A DNA stretch of 64,000 bases from VRUE01 sp963712595 (GTDB lineage Bacteria; Actinomycetota; Thermoleophilia; Solirubrobacterales; 70-9), in NCBI GenBank assembly GCA_963712595.1, contig CAVQIM010000001.1, positions 868,001 through 932,000 on the forward strand. The letters run 5' to 3'. Positions 49,893 to 57,459 of the stretch are shown here, piece after piece (positions within the stretch are counted from its first letter, which is position 1; every line of letters begins with the position of its first letter). Made by a program: the position numbers and the translations under genes. The notes beneath the pieces are model-generated. The model searched no databases and was not told the origin of the DNA. It saw nothing but the letters and a program-made list of their open reading frames with translations.

Positions 49893-52264
49893 CGCGTCAC
49901 CAGCTTGAACCTGCGGGCCTGCGGCGCGGGCTCCATCTCTCCAACGGCGTTGATCGCCCGCACCATGAAGACGTGCTTGCCGGCATTCAGCCGTTTGAGC
50001 TTCAGCGGCGAGCCGCACCCGCGCCAGCCCTGGCGATCGACCTTGCACTGGAAGTTGGTCCCGGCCTGTTCGGTCGAATCGGTGAAGCGGAAGACGGGGC
50101 GGCGCACGCGTGTCTTGCCGGCCGGGGCAAAGGTGATGCGCGTGTGCGGCGTGACGTGGGCGATGCCGCCTCCCTTGGATCCGGTCCCCGAGCCGCTCGA
50201 GGCACCGCCGGAAGAAGAGCCGCCTCCGCTGCTCAGTTCACCACCAGGTTGGGGTGGGGGCGGTAGCGGAGGAGGAGGCGGCGGGGGTGCGTTTTCCTGC
50301 GTGTAGGTGACCGGGCCCGAGCAGGTCGAGGTGTCGCCGCTTTCGTCGGTGGCCGTCGCTCGGAAGCCGGTGGTCGAGCCCGCAACGACGGTGACCCCGA
50401 TTCCGGGCCCACCAAGCTGCGCCGCGGTCCCGGTTGCCGCCACTTCACCAGAGCAGTCCTGTGTCCGGTAGAGCTTGATCGAGGTGTTCGCGTCCGACTG
50501 GCCGAGGATCGACGGCGTCGTGGAGGCGCCCGGAGAGCCCGGGCTGGTACCGGTCAGCACAGGCGTCGCCGGGCCAAGCTCCACCGAGTTGCCCGCCGAG
50601 ACCAGCCGGGTCTGCCCGGAGGCCCGCTCGTAGACGTCGCTCTCGGAGTCGACGTCGCCTTCGGTCAGCCGTTCGGTCGACTGGAAGAAGACATGGTTTC
50701 CGTCGCTCGAGTTGCCGTTGAAGTTGGCGTCGCAGCCTCCCGGCGTCGGGCAGGAGACGCCCGGAGAGGAGACCAGCGTCGTCGTCGAGTCGGTCAGGTC
50801 GTGGACGTAGATGTCAGCTTTGGCATCGGTGTCCTGGGGGGCGAGCTGTTCGGTGGTCGTGAAGAAAACCTTCGAGGCATCGGCAGAGACGCCGTTGAAG
50901 AACGCCGCCGCCAACCCGTTGCCGCAGCCCGGGACACAGCTCGCAGCGCCGCGGGAGATCAGGCTCGGGGCCCCACCACCAACTTCCTGCTCGTAGACGT
51001 CGGCGCTCGCGTCGGTATCCGCTATTACAAGCTGCTCCGTCGTGGTGAAGACGAGCTTGGTCCCGTCGCCGGTGGCGGCGCCGAAGTCCGAGCCGCAGCA
51101 GTTGCCTGACGTGACGAGGCTCGGCACACCGCCCTGCGAGACGTAGACGTCGTTCGCCGCGTTGAGGTCCCCCCCGACCAGGGGCTCGGCGGTGACGAGG
51201 AAGGCCTTGGAGCCGTCTTCGGAGGTGGCGACGAGGTTGGAGGGTTCGGCCTGCGTCCCGTCAGAGACCTGGGTCGTCAGGCCCGCAGAGCGCTGGTAGA
51301 CGTCGTTGGCGCCATCGGTATCCGTCGTCACGAGCCCCTCTTTGGTCTCGAAGAAGACTTTGCTCCCGTCGGCCGAAGCGGCGGCGAATACCGCCGGGGC
51401 GCTGCTGCTGTTGCCGCATCCCGGCGCGCAGGAGGCGCTGCCCTGCGAGACGAGCGTGGTCGGCCCCCCCGGCAGGTCGCGCTGGTAGATGTCGATCGCG
51501 GTGTCGGTGTCGGTGTTGACGAGCTGCTCGAAGGTCGCGAAGAAGGCCTTTGAGCCGTCCGTCGCTATTCCTCGCAGGGTCGCCGGGAATTCCCCATTTC
51601 CGCACCCGGGTGGGCAGGGCGATCCGCCGGCCGAGACGAGCGCCGTGGTGCCAACGAGCAGGTTGCGCTTGTAGACGTCAACCATGGTGTCGGTATCCCC
51701 GGCGTCGAGCTGTTCTTCGGTGACGAAGAAGACCGCGGCGCCGCTTGCGGTTGCCGCGGCGAAATCGGAGCCGGCGGGCCCGTTGCCGCAGGCCGGCGCA
51801 CACGCCGCCTCTCCCTGCGAGACCAACGTCGTCGTCCCTTTCGCCAGGTCCCGCATGTAGACGTCGGATTCGCGATCGGTGTCCGCCGAGACGAGCGACT
51901 CTTCGGTCGAGAAGAAGGCCTTGGTTCCATCGGAAGACGCTTCCTCGAAAAATGCGTTGAAGGCATCGTTGCCGCCAGTCGGTCCAGTCGAGACCTCGCG
52001 GGTCACGTAGTTGCCGACCGCCGAGTCGAAGGACCGCACGAAGACGTCCCGCCGGCTGTCGGTGTCCCCCGGCACGAGCTTGTCGTTGGTCGAGAAGAAG
52101 GCAGTTCCCCCGTCGGCAGAGTTGCCCTCGTAGCTCGTTTCGGAGGCGGCGAGGGCACTTGGCGCGCCAAGGGCCGCCGCGAAAAGCGCGAAGGCGACGA
52201 GTGCAGCGCAACGGCCGCTTCGAGGCACAGAGCGGAACGCGGGTGTCGGCGGCTGAACTAGCAT
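49889..52264 (-). CDS. Secreted nine-repeat protein of the pilus operon
   Basis: A protein of about 790 residues with a signal peptide (CAALVAFALFAAALGAPSAL, cleaved near ALAA). Nine repeats of about 55 residues share FxxTxExLxxxDTDxxxDVY, often followed by LVSxG and CxPxCGN. The pattern (aromatic strand, acidic DTD turn, DVY strand) suggests a beta-propeller like the TolB/PD40 group, with possible calcium-binding turns. A Pro/Gly/Ser linker and a C-terminal Ig-like domain of about 85 residues (RPVFRFTDSTEQAGTNFQCK) follow. Start could be 52291. It is coupled to the PilW-like gene, so a pilus-tip or surface-adhesion role is inferred. Confidence 0.78.
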   Translation of the reverse strand: MLVQPPTPAFRSVPRSGRCAALVAFALFAAALGAPSALAASETSYEGNSADGGTAFFSTNDKLVPGDTDSRRDVFVRSFDSAVGNYVTREVSTGPTGGNDAFNAFFEEASSDGTKAFFSTEESLVSADTDRESDVYMRDLAKGTTTLVSQGEAACAPACGNGPAGSDFAAATASGAAVFFVTEEQLDAGDTDTMVDVYKRNLLVGTTALVSAGGSPCPPGCGNGEFPATLRGIATDGSKAFFATFEQLVNTDTDTAIDIYQRDLPGGPTTLVSQGSASCAPGCGNSSSAPAVFAAASADGSKVFFETKEGLVTTDTDGANDVYQRSAGLTTQVSDGTQAEPSNLVATSEDGSKAFLVTAEPLVGGDLNAANDVYVSQGGVPSLVTSGNCCGSDFGAATGDGTKLVFTTTEQLVIADTDASADVYEQEVGGGAPSLISRGAASCVPGCGNGLAAAFFNGVSADASKVFFTTTEQLAPQDTDAKADIYVHDLTDSTTTLVSSPGVSCPTPGGCDANFNGNSSDGNHVFFQSTERLTEGDVDSESDVYERASGQTRLVSAGNSVELGPATPVLTGTSPGSPGASTTPSILGQSDANTSIKLYRTQDCSGEVAATGTAAQLGGPGIGVTVVAGSTTGFRATATDESGDTSTCSGPVTYTQENAPPPPPPPLPPPPQPGGELSSGGGSSSGGASSGSGTGSKGGGIAHVTPHTRITFAPAGKTRVRRPVFRFTDSTEQAGTNFQCKVDRQGWRGCGSPLKLKRLNAGKHVFMVRAINAVGEMEPAPQARRFKLVTR

Positions 52265-52406
52265 CTCTGGTCTATCGGCTGCGATCGCCATTTCGCTGAG
52301 CCGCGCCGGAAGCGATCGCCGAACCCGCGAGGGGCGGGCACATGGCCCGCCCCTCGACAACGTTCACGCTTTGGCCTAGGCAAAGCGTCGCGCGGTAGAG
52401 GACTGA

Positions 52407-52883
52407 CTATCCCCAAGCTCCACCGCCGCCAGGGATGGCGTCATCTGGACAACCACCCTGACCGCCATTTTGACAGGGATACGTCAGCGTGCCAGTGGTA
52501 CCGCGCACAACCGAGAAAGTCCCGCTGGTCCCCTGTACGACGATTGTGTAACCACTCGCTGGGGTACCGGGAGTTACCGTGACGCCCGTGCTCGGGATCG
52601 TCGGCTCAATGACCTGTAGGTCGCCGAGTTCGCAGTTCGCTGCGCTGTACGTACCATTGTTGTCAGTTGCGCAAGTCTCCATTGCGACCTGAGCCGAATG
52701 AGCGGTCTCCTTGGCCTTAGCGTCGCCGGCCTTGTCCTTCTGGTTGAAGAAGGCGGGCAGCGCGATCGCGGCCAGGATTCCGAGGATGAGCATGACGACG
52801 AGGAGCTCGATCAGCGTGAAGCCGGCCTCCTTGTCACCACTGAGCCGGGCGCCAATCTTGGCCCGGAGATTCTGGAGAAACAT
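52407..52883 (-). CDS. pilA: Major type IV pilin
   Basis: A 158-residue prepilin. Leader residues 1-21 end in Gly, then FTLIELLVVMLILGILAAIA, the classic N-terminal helix with Glu at mature position 5. The globular part has two cysteine pairs (CATDNNGTYSAANC and CQNGGQGGC) and ends GGGGAWG. It should polymerise into the pilus. An AGGAGGT ribosome site (52889-52895) precedes ATG 52883. The 290-base upstream leader holds a cyclic-di-GMP riboswitch. It is the strongest candidate for the major pilin by length and composition. Confidence 0.93.
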   Translation of the reverse strand: MFLQNLRAKIGARLSGDKEAGFTLIELLVVMLILGILAAIALPAFFNQKDKAGDAKAKETAHSAQVAMETCATDNNGTYSAANCELGDLQVIEPTIPSTGVTVTPGTPASGYTIVVQGTSGTFSVVRGTTGTLTYPCQNGGQGGCPDDAIPGGGGAWG

Positions 52884-52956
52884 CAGGGACCTCCTAGGTT
52901 CCTATCGATTTCGCCAGAGCCCCGTCGCGTTGCAGCCACGTGGTGTCTGTCGACCC

Positions 52957-53038
52957 CGGTGGTAGCCCGGCCGACTCCAGAGGGAGTCCCGAAAGGCTTT
53001 GCGCCCCCACTTCGCAGCGGGTTTGCCTTTGAGCACCG
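52957..53038 (-). promoter_or_regulatory. Cyclic-di-GMP-I (GEMM) riboswitch
   Basis: On the minus strand the leader of the pilin gene contains the GEMM-I core in order. P1 is 5' CGGTG (53034-53038) paired with CACCG (52957-52961). Next comes CAAAGGCAAACC, a CCCGCT/AGTGGG stem with a GCGA tetraloop, the conserved GCGCAAAGCC, then a GACTCC/GGAGTC hairpin and GGCCGGGCTACC. These match the class I cyclic-di-GMP aptamer that binds one c-di-GMP. The pilin ribosome site is about 60 bases downstream, so either translation or transcription could be switched. Confidence 0.92.
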
Positions 53039-53175
53039 AAGCACTGGCAGATTCATCACCCTCCCCTAATCGACCACCCGCCAAATCCCTTGATCCCCGA
53101 AACTAGGGCTTCATCCCCCCAAAACCCGGGTTCTAGATCCAGACCCCCGCATAACCTGTCAACCGAGTTGTCGGA

Positions 53176-53476
53176 TCAGCTCGGTCGTGCCACGACCAAT
53201 CCATGCTTGGCCGCTGCTTCCCCCAAGCGCTGGTTGTAGGTGATGAAGACACCTATCTCATCTCGAACGCTAAGCGCCGTGGCGAGATGCACCGCATCAA
53301 GACTTCGGAGCACGGCCGGATCCCTCGCCATAGCGTTCACACGCCCGAATCGCTTCCACCCCGAGCAGAGCACTGGACACGTAGCCGTCCCAACCGGCCA
53401 GCTCCCCGAGCAGGGCTTCGAGCTCGGCCTCCTGAAGCGGCAGCTTCACGTAGGCCGAGCTGTCCAGATGGGCCAG
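53176..53476 (-). pseudogene. Broken PIN-domain toxin (VapC-like)
   Basis: The N-terminal half of a PIN toxin (LDSSAYVKLP ... EAIRACERYG) and the C-terminal half (VLRSLDAVHLATALSVRDE) are both readable but in different frames. The middle, about 25-30 residues with the second acidic motif, is missing. A start codon for the first half is also not obvious (a CTG opens it). The later frame alone gives 65 residues from 53373. An intact VapC has about 125-135 residues, so this is an inactivated RNase toxin. Confidence 0.82.
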
Positions 53477-53484
53477 CCGTCCGG

Positions 53485-53640
53485 CTACAACCGCTCCTCG
53501 CGCAGCTCATCGAGGACCTCAAGGCTCGGTGGGCCTAGCGCGGGCGACATGTCAGAGCCGCGCACTCGGGAAAGCAGGTCGCCACGGGGCATCGTCGCTC
53601 CTGGCTCGGCGACAAGACGCGCGATGGGCGAATCGGCCAT
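53485..53640 (-). pseudogene. Truncated Phd/YefM-type antitoxin remnant
   Basis: A 51-codon frame reads like the C-terminal part of a Phd/YefM-family antitoxin (SPIARLVAEPG, then PSLEVLDELREERL) directly upstream of the VapC remnant. The N-terminal DNA-binding half is absent; in its place is the AT-rich promoter of the plus-strand ATPase. The breakpoint near 53640 probably marks the edge of an insertion or deletion. Confidence 0.7.
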
Positions 53641-53642
53641 TT

Positions 53643-53711
53643 TGTAATTCTTCTTGACGAGATTATGTAATTTTATCTTCCGAGAATCTGTAACTTATAG
53701 ATAGGGGGAAC
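53643..53711 (+). promoter_or_regulatory. AT-rich promoter with three 23-base-spaced repeats
   Basis: TGTAA(T/C)TT occurs at 53643, 53666 and 53689, exactly 23 bases apart; the first two copies also share CGAGA further on. The stretch is far poorer in GC than the rest of the window and must contain the promoter of the ATPase gene at 53718. Spacing of about two helical turns suggests cooperative binding of a regulator. A TTGACG (53654-53659) may be the -35 box, but spacing to a good -10 is poor. Confidence 0.6.
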
Positions 53712-53717
53712 GAGAGG

Positions 53718-54989
53718 ATGGCCTACACCCCACGCGTCATAGAAAAAGAGCTCGACGAGCTGTTCGGCTCGCTCTCGGCCATCGCGATCGAGGGGGCGAA
53801 GGGGGTGGGCAAGACGGAGACCGCCTCGCGCCGTTCGCAAACCATCCGCAGGCTCGATGAACCCGGGGACCTCGCGCTTGCCAAGGGCGACCCGAAGCGC
53901 ATGCTCGACGGAGACCCCCCGATCCTGCTTGACGAGTGGCAGCACCTGCCGGAGACCTGGGATCTGGTGCGTCGAGCCGTGGACGATGGCGCCCCATCCG
54001 GAAGCTTCCTCCTGACCGGCTCAGCTTCACCCGATGGAAGAGGACGTCACTCCGGGGCGGGACGCATCGCGCCGATTCGGATGCGGCCGCTTTCGCTGGC
54101 GGAGCGGTTCGAGAAAGCTGGGACCGTGAGCATGGCGGAGCTGCTTCGCGGTGGGCGTCCAAAGCTCAGCGGCGAGACGGACGTTGCCTTGGAGGGCTAC
54201 ACCGAGGAGATAGTCGCCTCAGGCTTCCCCGGCTTTCGGCGCCTGGCCGGGCGAGCCCGCCGGGCTCAACTGGAAGGCTATGTCGCTCGCATCGTCGATC
54301 GCGACTTCCCCGAGCTTGGCCATCGGGTGAGAAACCCGGCCGGACTGCGCCGCTGGATGGCCGCTTACGGGGCAGCATCATCGACGTCTACATCATTCGA
54401 GAAGATCCGCGATGCAGCCACCGGCGGTGAAGGCGAGAAGCCGTCCCGAGTAGCCACGCAGCCCTATCGGGAAATCCTCGAACGACTTTGGATCCTCGAT
54501 CCAGTCCCTGCCTGGCAACCCACTCGCAATCGGCTCTCCCGCCTTAACTCGGCGCCCCGGCACCAGCTGGTCGACCCGGCGCTGGCGGCTGTCCTACTGG
54601 GCGCCAGCGCCGAAGCGCTGTTGGAAGGCGCTGAGCTCGGGCCGCCGATCCCCCGCGATGGGCCGCTGCTGGGAGGGCTATTCGAGTCGCTCGTCACCCA
54701 GTCGGTTCGCGTGTACGCCCAAAATGCCGAGGCCCGGGTCGGGCACCTCCGAACCTTTGCGGGAAACCAGGAGGTCGACCTGATCGTCGAGCGCGCCGAT
54801 GGGCGCGTCCTGGCGATCGAGGTCAAGCTCGCACGGACCGTCGAAGACATCGACATCCGGCACCTCCGATGGCTGCAGGAGAAGATCGGCGACGAACTTC
54901 TGGACGCGATGGTTATCACGACCGGCCCAGTGGCATACCGCCGGGGGGACGGCATTGCCGTAGTCCCCGCCGCGCTTCTAGCGCCTTAG
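53718..54989 (+). CDS. AAA ATPase with DUF4143-type nuclease-like domain
   Basis: A 423-residue protein of the archaeal/bacterial AAA ATPase plus DUF4143 type. Walker A is GAKGVGKTETA (about residues 27-36), Walker B ILLDEWQ. The C-terminal domain has EVDLIVERADGRVLAIEVKL, a PD-(D/E)xK-like arrangement (EVD ... EVK). Function is not established for this family; mobile or defence roles have been suggested because of scattered distribution. It is the only plus-strand gene inside the pilus locus, has its own AT-rich promoter, lies beside a broken toxin pair, and its end overlaps pilC by 4 bases. Together this indicates insertion. Confidence 0.85.
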   Translation: MAYTPRVIEKELDELFGSLSAIAIEGAKGVGKTETASRRSQTIRRLDEPGDLALAKGDPKRMLDGDPPILLDEWQHLPETWDLVRRAVDDGAPSGSFLLTGSASPDGRGRHSGAGRIAPIRMRPLSLAERFEKAGTVSMAELLRGGRPKLSGETDVALEGYTEEIVASGFPGFRRLAGRARRAQLEGYVARIVDRDFPELGHRVRNPAGLRRWMAAYGAASSTSTSFEKIRDAATGGEGEKPSRVATQPYREILERLWILDPVPAWQPTRNRLSRLNSAPRHQLVDPALAAVLLGASAEALLEGAELGPPIPRDGPLLGGLFESLVTQSVRVYAQNAEARVGHLRTFAGNQEVDLIVERADGRVLAIEVKLARTVEDIDIRHLRWLQEKIGDELLDAMVITTGPVAYRRGDGIAVVPAALLAP

Positions 54990-56230
54990 CGGATCTTGTC
55001 GTAGAGGCTGAAGATCGGCAGGTACATCGCGATCACGATGAAGCCGACGATGCCGCCGACGAAGAGGATCATCACCGGCTCGATCAGGGCGGTCAGGGCC
55101 TTGACCTTGGCGTCGACCTCGGCCTCGTAGAAGTCGGCGATCTTGCTCAGCATGTGCTCGAGCTGGCCGGTCTCCTCGCCGACGGCGATCATGTGGCCGA
55201 CCATCGGCGGGAAGATCGGGTTGGACTCGATCGGGCCGGCGAGGGAGCCACCGCGCTTGACCGATGCGTAGACGTCGTCCATCGCCTGCTCGACGACGAT
55301 GTTGCCCGCCGTCTCACCCGTCAGTTTGATCGATTGCAGCATCGGCACGCCGGAGGAGACCGAGCCCGAGAAGGTGCGCGACCAGCGGGCCAGCGCCACC
55401 TTCTGGATCACGTCGCCGATCTTGAAGGGAACGCGCAGCAGGAAGCGGTCCCACATCGCTTTGCCGCGGTCGGTCTTCTTCCAGCGGAAGAAGACGAAGA
55501 AGGAGATCACGAGGCTCGGGATCAGCACGTACCAGTAGCCGGTGATCGCGTCGGACGCGGTGACGCAGATCTGGGTGGGGATCGGCAGCTCGGATTCTTC
55601 GGTCGGGTTTTCGGCGGCGATCTCTTCGAAGATGCCGACGAAGATCGGGATCACGAAGCTGACGACGGCGAGCAGGACGACGATCGCAACGCTGAAGATC
55701 AGCGCCGGGTACATCAGCGCCGATTTGACCTGGCGCCGCAGGGCGTCGGTTTTCTCGACCTGGAATGCGACCCGGTCGAGCGCCTCCTCGAGCCGCCCGG
55801 ACTGCTCACCCGAGCGGACCATGGCGCGGAAGAGACGGTCGAAGACCTTTGGGTGACGCTCCATCGCCTGCTCCAGAGAGCTGCCGGCCTCGACGTCGGC
55901 CCGGACCCCCGCCACCGCCTCCTTGATCTTCTCGTCCTGGGTCTGCTCTTCGAGCGTGTGCAGGGTGCGCAGCATCGGCATCCCCGCCGCGACCAGAGTG
56001 GCGAACTGGCGCGAGAAGATCGCCAGCTCCCTCATGTCGACGCTCTGCCAGCGCTGCCAGAGGTCCTCGATCTTGAAGGGGATGCTCTTCTCGCTGACGT
56101 CGAGGACTATCAGGCCGCGCTGGCGCAGCTGGTCGGTGACCTGCGCCTTCGACTCGGCCTCGACCTCACCGGCGGAGGCGACCCCGGCAAGGTCCATCGC
56201 CCGGAAGGCAAACGTGCTCGCGCCTGCCAT
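54986..56230 (-). CDS. pilC: Type IV pilus platform protein PilC
   Basis: A 414-residue type II secretion F-family membrane protein. Two repeats of the family domain (FSRQFATLVAAGMPMLRTL and WSRTFSGSVSSGVPMLQSI), each followed by the GE(Q/T)SG(R/Q)LE motif, alternate with three TM helices. It binds the PilB/PilT motors and feeds pilins into the fibre. It is third of a pilB-pilT-pilC run, 3 bases after pilT. Its stop overlaps the inserted ATPase gene's stop by 4 bases. Confidence 0.95.
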   Translation of the reverse strand: MAGASTFAFRAMDLAGVASAGEVEAESKAQVTDQLRQRGLIVLDVSEKSIPFKIEDLWQRWQSVDMRELAIFSRQFATLVAAGMPMLRTLHTLEEQTQDEKIKEAVAGVRADVEAGSSLEQAMERHPKVFDRLFRAMVRSGEQSGRLEEALDRVAFQVEKTDALRRQVKSALMYPALIFSVAIVVLLAVVSFVIPIFVGIFEEIAAENPTEESELPIPTQICVTASDAITGYWYVLIPSLVISFFVFFRWKKTDRGKAMWDRFLLRVPFKIGDVIQKVALARWSRTFSGSVSSGVPMLQSIKLTGETAGNIVVEQAMDDVYASVKRGGSLAGPIESNPIFPPMVGHMIAVGEETGQLEHMLSKIADFYEAEVDAKVKALTALIEPVMILFVGGIVGFIVIAMYLPIFSLYDKIR

Positions 56231-56233
56231 CGC

Positions 56234-57403
56234 CTAGCCCCCCTGCGTGTAGGCGGGCTGTTGAGAGGTGCTGGGGGGCGCCGGGGGCGTGAGGGCCCCG
56301 TCGCCCGCCATGCCCGATCCGGGGGGCGGCATTACCGGCGCCGAGCCGAGGAGTCGCTTGAGCTCCTCGGGCACCGAGGCGCGCTGCTCGGCCACGGCAC
56401 GGGTGATCTTGCCCGCCCGCACCAGCCGCGCCAGGTCGGCGTCCATCGTCTGCATGCCGACGGCGCCAGAGGTCTGCACGGCAGCGTAGATCTGATGCGT
56501 CTTGCCCTCGCGGATCAAGTTGCGGATCGCCGGGGTCGGCACCAGCACCTCGCAGGCGACGACGCGCCCCAGGCCGTCGGCGGTTGGCAGTAGCTGCTGG
56601 GTGACGATGCCCTGCAGGGCGATCGAGAGCTGGGTCCGCACCTGCCCCTGCTGCTCGGGCGGAAAGACGTCGATGATCCGGTCCACGGTCTGCGCGGTGG
56701 ACTGGGTGTGGAGGGTGGCGAAGACGAGGTGGCCGGTCTCGGCCGCGGTCAGCGCGGTGGAGATCGTCTCCAGGTCGCGCATCTCGCCGACGAGGATCAC
56801 GTCGGGGTCCTCTCGCAGGGCGGCACGCAGGCCGAGGGCGAAATCGGGTGCGTCGGAGCCGACCTCGCGCTGGTTGACGATCGAGCGCTTGTGCTGGTGC
56901 AGGAACTCGATCGGATCCTCGATCGTGAGGATGTGATCCTGGTTTTCGCTGTTGATCACGTCGAGCATCGCCGCCAGAGTCGTGCTCTTGCCCGACCCGG
57001 TGGGTCCGGTGACGAGGACGAAGCCACGCGGTTTGGCGGTCAGTTCGCGGAGGACCTGTGGCACGCCGAGCGAATCGAGCGCCGGGATGTCCTGGGGCAC
57101 CAGGCGAAAAGCGGCGCTGACCGAGCCGCGCTGGAAGAAACAGTTGACGCGGAAGCGAGCGACATTGGGGATCGCGTAGGCGAAGTCGAGCTGCTTCTGG
57201 GTCTCGAAGCGCTTGCGCTGGTCGTCGTTGAGGATGCCGTAGACGACCTCGCGGGTCTCCTGCGGGGTGAGCACGGGGAACCCCTCCATCGGCTCGATCT
57301 TGCCCTTGTTGCGAATCGCAGGCGGGAAGCCGGGGGTCAGGTGCACGTCGGAAGCCTTGGCCTCGACCATGCGGCGGAGAACCTCTGCGAAGTCGAAGTC
57401 CAT
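56234..57403 (-). CDS. pilT: Type IV pilus retraction ATPase PilT (first copy)
   Basis: A 389-residue secretion ATPase with Walker A GPTGSGKSTT, the Asp box ILTIEDPIEF, the LREDPDVILVGEMRD Walker B region and the His box LVFATLHTQ. It drives pilus retraction as a hexamer. A Pro-rich tail (GGGALTPPAPPS-like) of about 40 residues is an addition. ATG 57403 starts MDFDFAEVLRR. A second PilT-type ATPase lies at 61.4 kb, suggesting division of labour between retraction motors. Confidence 0.92.
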   Translation of the reverse strand: MDFDFAEVLRRMVEAKASDVHLTPGFPPAIRNKGKIEPMEGFPVLTPQETREVVYGILNDDQRKRFETQKQLDFAYAIPNVARFRVNCFFQRGSVSAAFRLVPQDIPALDSLGVPQVLRELTAKPRGFVLVTGPTGSGKSTTLAAMLDVINSENQDHILTIEDPIEFLHQHKRSIVNQREVGSDAPDFALGLRAALREDPDVILVGEMRDLETISTALTAAETGHLVFATLHTQSTAQTVDRIIDVFPPEQQGQVRTQLSIALQGIVTQQLLPTADGLGRVVACEVLVPTPAIRNLIREGKTHQIYAAVQTSGAVGMQTMDADLARLVRAGKITRAVAEQRASVPEELKRLLGSAPVMPPPGSGMAGDGALTPPAPPSTSQQPAYTQGG

Positions 57404-57459
57404 GGGTCTAGATCGTCTCCTCAGGCGAAATTCTCGATACCCGGAACCGGGTAGACGAG

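Noticed and set aside
53373..53660. Treating the 65-residue frame at 53176-53373 as an intact small toxin
   Set aside because: The missing N-terminal PIN half is readable in another frame upstream, so it is a broken gene.
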